DNA of 64,000 nt from an uncultured Eubacteriales bacterium (GTDB lineage Bacteria; Bacillota; Clostridia; Oscillospirales; UMGS1783). Where the stretch lies: assembly GCA_934456365.1 (NCBI GenBank), contig CAKSHC010000002.1, forward strand, positions 246,193 to 310,192, in the 5' to 3' direction. Below the pieces are notes generated by a model. That model worked only from the letters and a program-made list of their open reading frames with translations, was not told the DNA's origin and did no database searches. Positions 61,976 to 64,000 of the stretch are shown here, one piece after another. Both the position numbers and the translations under genes were made by a program. The first letter of the stretch is position 1. Each line of letters starts with the position of its first letter.

Positions 61976-64000
61976 ATGACGGAAAAAAGAGAGAAACAGT
62001 GGGCTTTCCGGCTGCTTTCGGCGCTGGGGAAGACGCTGTTTCTTTTATTTTTGGGCGCGGGAGCGGTGGCTTTGACGGTGTGGGAGCTGGCGCAGAGCTA
62101 TTCCGATCCGTGGATGGACGAGCTGTTTGCGCGGCGGCCGCTGGAATACACGACGCTTCTCTACGCGCAAAACGACGAGGGGGACTGGGAGGTTTCGGCC
62201 TCGCTTTACGCCGATCAGAACCGGCGCTGGGTGGGGCTGGAGGAGATGGCGCCCGCCTTGCGAGAGGCGGTGGTGGCTATTGAGGACGAGCGCTTTTTCG
62301 AGCATCGGGGAGTGGATCTGCGGCGGCTATGCGGCGCGGCGGCGGGCTATCTGAAGGGGGAGGCGAGCTACGGCGGCTCGACGATCACCCAGCAGCTCAT
62401 CAAGAATCTGACGAAAGAGGACGAGCGCACGCCGGCGCGCAAGGCGCGCGAGATTCTGCGCGCGCTGTATGTGGAGCGGCGCTACGGCAAGGAGGAAATT
62501 TTAGAATATTATCTGAACACCGTGTACTTCGGCTACCGCGCCTACGGGGCGGAGGCGGCGTCGCGGCTTTACTTCGGCAAGAGCGCCTCGGAGCTGGATC
62601 TTTGCGAGGGGGCGGCCTTGGCGGGGATCATCCAATCGCCGGGAACCTACGAGCCCTATGGGCACGGGGGCGACAATCTGGTTCGCCGGCGGGTGGTGCT
62701 GCGCAAAATGGCCGAGCTGGGGAAGATCACGGAGGCCGAGCGGAGGGCGGCTTCGTCGCAGGTTCTGGCTTTGCGGGAGGCGGGCTATGAAGACGCCCGG
62801 GAGCCGGTGACCTCTTATTTTACCGACGCGGTGATCGCCGATGTGATCGAGGGGCTGCAGGAGGAGTGCGGCTATTCCGAGGAGGAGGCCGAGGCGCTTT
62901 TATACCGGGGCGGGCTGCGGATCTACACCACCGAAAACCGGCGGGTGCAGAGCGTTTTGGAGCGGGCCTTTGAGAGCGGCGAGGGCTTTCCGGAGGGGGA
63001 GTATGAGGCGGCCTGTGTGGTGACGAATCCGAAAAACGGCTGGATCCTGGGGCTTTGCGGCGGCCGGGGCGAGAAAACCGAGAGCCGCTGCTTTTCCCGG
63101 GCGACCGACGCGCTGCGCCAGCCGGGCAGCGCGCTCAAGCCGCTTTCGGTGTATCTCCCGGCGTTGGAGGAGGGGCTGGTGACCGAGGGGAGCCGGATCG
63201 CCGACGCGCCGGTGGGCAAGCTCGGCGGGGCGGATTATCCGCAGAATGCGATGCGGGTCTATTACGGGCCGGTCACGCTCTACAAGGCGCTGCGCCTTTC
63301 CCTCAACGCCGCGCCGGCGCGGCTGGTTTTGCAGCTGGGACTGGAAAACTCCTTTGATTTTCTGGAGGAAAAGCTGCATCTGACCACCCTTTCCCCGCAG
63401 GACTGCAATCTTGCGGCCCTTTCGATGGGGGCCCTCACCTATGGGGTGACTGTGCGGGAGATTGTGGGGGCCTATGGGGCGATCGCGGCGGACGGCGTTT
63501 ACCACCGGCCGGTGACCTACACGCTCGTGACCACGGCGGCGGGGCAGCCGCTTCTGAGCGCGGGCGAGGGGGAGCGGGCCTGCTCGCCGCAGGCGGCTTA
63601 TGTGATGCGGGATCTTCTGATCGATAGCGCCGAAAACGGCATTGCCGCCGCCGGGGCGATCGACGGGCCGATGGGGGCCAAAACGGGGACGAGCAACGAC
63701 AATTTCGACAAATGGTATGTGGGGATCACGCCCGCCTTTGCGGCGGGGCTCTGGTGCGGCTTTGACGAGCCGCGCAATCTGGTGGACGAAGGGGTGACGG
63801 CCTCGGTGGCCAAGCTCCTGTGGCGCGAGGTGATGGAGGCGGTGGCCGAGCAGCTGCCGCAGGAGGAATGGTCCGACCCGCCGCGGGGATTGATCGGGGT
63901 TGCGATCTGTCCGGATTGCGGCGGGCGGCGGCGCGAGGGAGGAGTGGTCGGATACTTTCTACCGGGCAAGGCCGGGTGGCGGCGGTGCCGCTGCGGCTGA
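61976..64000 (+). CDS. Class A penicillin-binding protein (PBP1A type) with Cys-rich tail
   Basis: 674 residues, complete to the last base. Signal-anchor helix (residues 21-40); glycosyltransferase GT51 with VAIEDERFFEHRGVD near residue 102, YGGSTITQQLIKNL and EYYLNTVYFGYRAYGAEAAS; transpeptidase with SALK near residue 383, SLN near 441 and GAKTGTSND near 567. It polymerises and cross-links peptidoglycan outside the membrane. The C-terminus ends with VAICPDCGGRRR and WRRCRCG, two Cys pairs unusual in this family. GGAGGTGA lies 8 bases before the ATG; a GTG at 61967 overlaps it. Confidence 0.95.
   Translation: MTEKREKQWAFRLLSALGKTLFLLFLGAGAVALTVWELAQSYSDPWMDELFARRPLEYTTLLYAQNDEGDWEVSASLYADQNRRWVGLEEMAPALREAVVAIEDERFFEHRGVDLRRLCGAAAGYLKGEASYGGSTITQQLIKNLTKEDERTPARKAREILRALYVERRYGKEEILEYYLNTVYFGYRAYGAEAASRLYFGKSASELDLCEGAALAGIIQSPGTYEPYGHGGDNLVRRRVVLRKMAELGKITEAERRAASSQVLALREAGYEDAREPVTSYFTDAVIADVIEGLQEECGYSEEEAEALLYRGGLRIYTTENRRVQSVLERAFESGEGFPEGEYEAACVVTNPKNGWILGLCGGRGEKTESRCFSRATDALRQPGSALKPLSVYLPALEEGLVTEGSRIADAPVGKLGGADYPQNAMRVYYGPVTLYKALRLSLNAAPARLVLQLGLENSFDFLEEKLHLTTLSPQDCNLAALSMGALTYGVTVREIVGAYGAIAADGVYHRPVTYTLVTTAAGQPLLSAGEGERACSPQAAYVMRDLLIDSAENGIAAAGAIDGPMGAKTGTSNDNFDKWYVGITPAFAAGLWCGFDEPRNLVDEGVTASVAKLLWREVMEAVAEQLPQEEWSDPPRGLIGVAICPDCGGRRREGGVVGYFLPGKAGWRRCRCG

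Overview
The window reads as chromosome of a GC-rich, Gram-positive, spore-forming Clostridia, probably Oscillospiraceae/Ruminococcaceae-like; this is inference from gene content, no 16S gene is present. Supporting signs are a YlmC/YmxH sporulation protein, a BofA-like protein, several DUF families common in Clostridia, a FeoA-FeoA-FeoB-FeoC-like iron operon, LCP and FemAB cell-wall enzymes, near-consensus sigma-A promoters with 17-bp spacers, and strong GGAGG ribosome binding sites with occasional TTG and GTG starts. There are three tRNAs (Tyr, Thr, Arg), no rRNA, no CRISPR array and no recognisable prophage or transposase.

Layout. 1-3.3 kb: a partial pyridoxine kinase, then the methionine importer operon metQ-metN-metI read leftward. 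It is preceded by a promoter, a 32-codon leader ORF rich in Met and Cys, and mutually exclusive antiterminator and terminator hairpins: a textbook ribosome-mediated attenuator, which I consider the best candidate for an undescribed system. 3.3-4.6 kb: a small ORF, a four-helix-bundle protein gene beside two near-identical 187-bp arrays of mini-hairpins, and tRNA-Tyr/tRNA-Thr. 4.7-16 kb: S66 peptidase, TetR, an xre-glycosyltransferase-acyltransferase glycolipid operon, MATE transporter, aldo/keto reductase, YlmC, a DUF2974 hydrolase, MntP, an SGNH hydrolase and a frameshifted RluA. 16-20.4 kb: a DtxR/MntR-type regulator divergent from the feo operon, with an operator over the feo promoter. 20.4-28.3 kb: envelope proteins, a GntR-ABC-lipoprotein operon, ArsR, CspA with a terminator in its leader, DUF4830, BofA, tRNA-Arg, and an Xre protein flanked by two promoters that carry the same paired operators. 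28.4-37.8 kb: flavin reductase, secreted or membrane enzymes, an LCP protein, zinc-ribbon membrane proteins, a LemA-like protein and YfcE.

38-64 kb: a frameshifted lipoprotein, FemAB, nitroreductase, a FakA-type kinase with Asp23, a sigma/anti-sigma operon, an EF-G paralogue, a PgeF-SbcD-YhaN operon, a PFL/ACT/NadE operon, and a long rightward run hisJ-lrp-aminotransferase-ispE-sdaA-ychF-DUF1624-PBP1A. The base composition of the + strand changes near 37-38 kb from C-rich to G-rich irrespective of gene direction, which is an origin-type skew switch or a rearrangement or assembly boundary.

Two genes (rluA and a lipoprotein) are each broken by one frameshift, so a residual base-level error rate should be kept in mind. 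Coordinates of starts were chosen from ribosome binding sites; many differ from the longest open frame.
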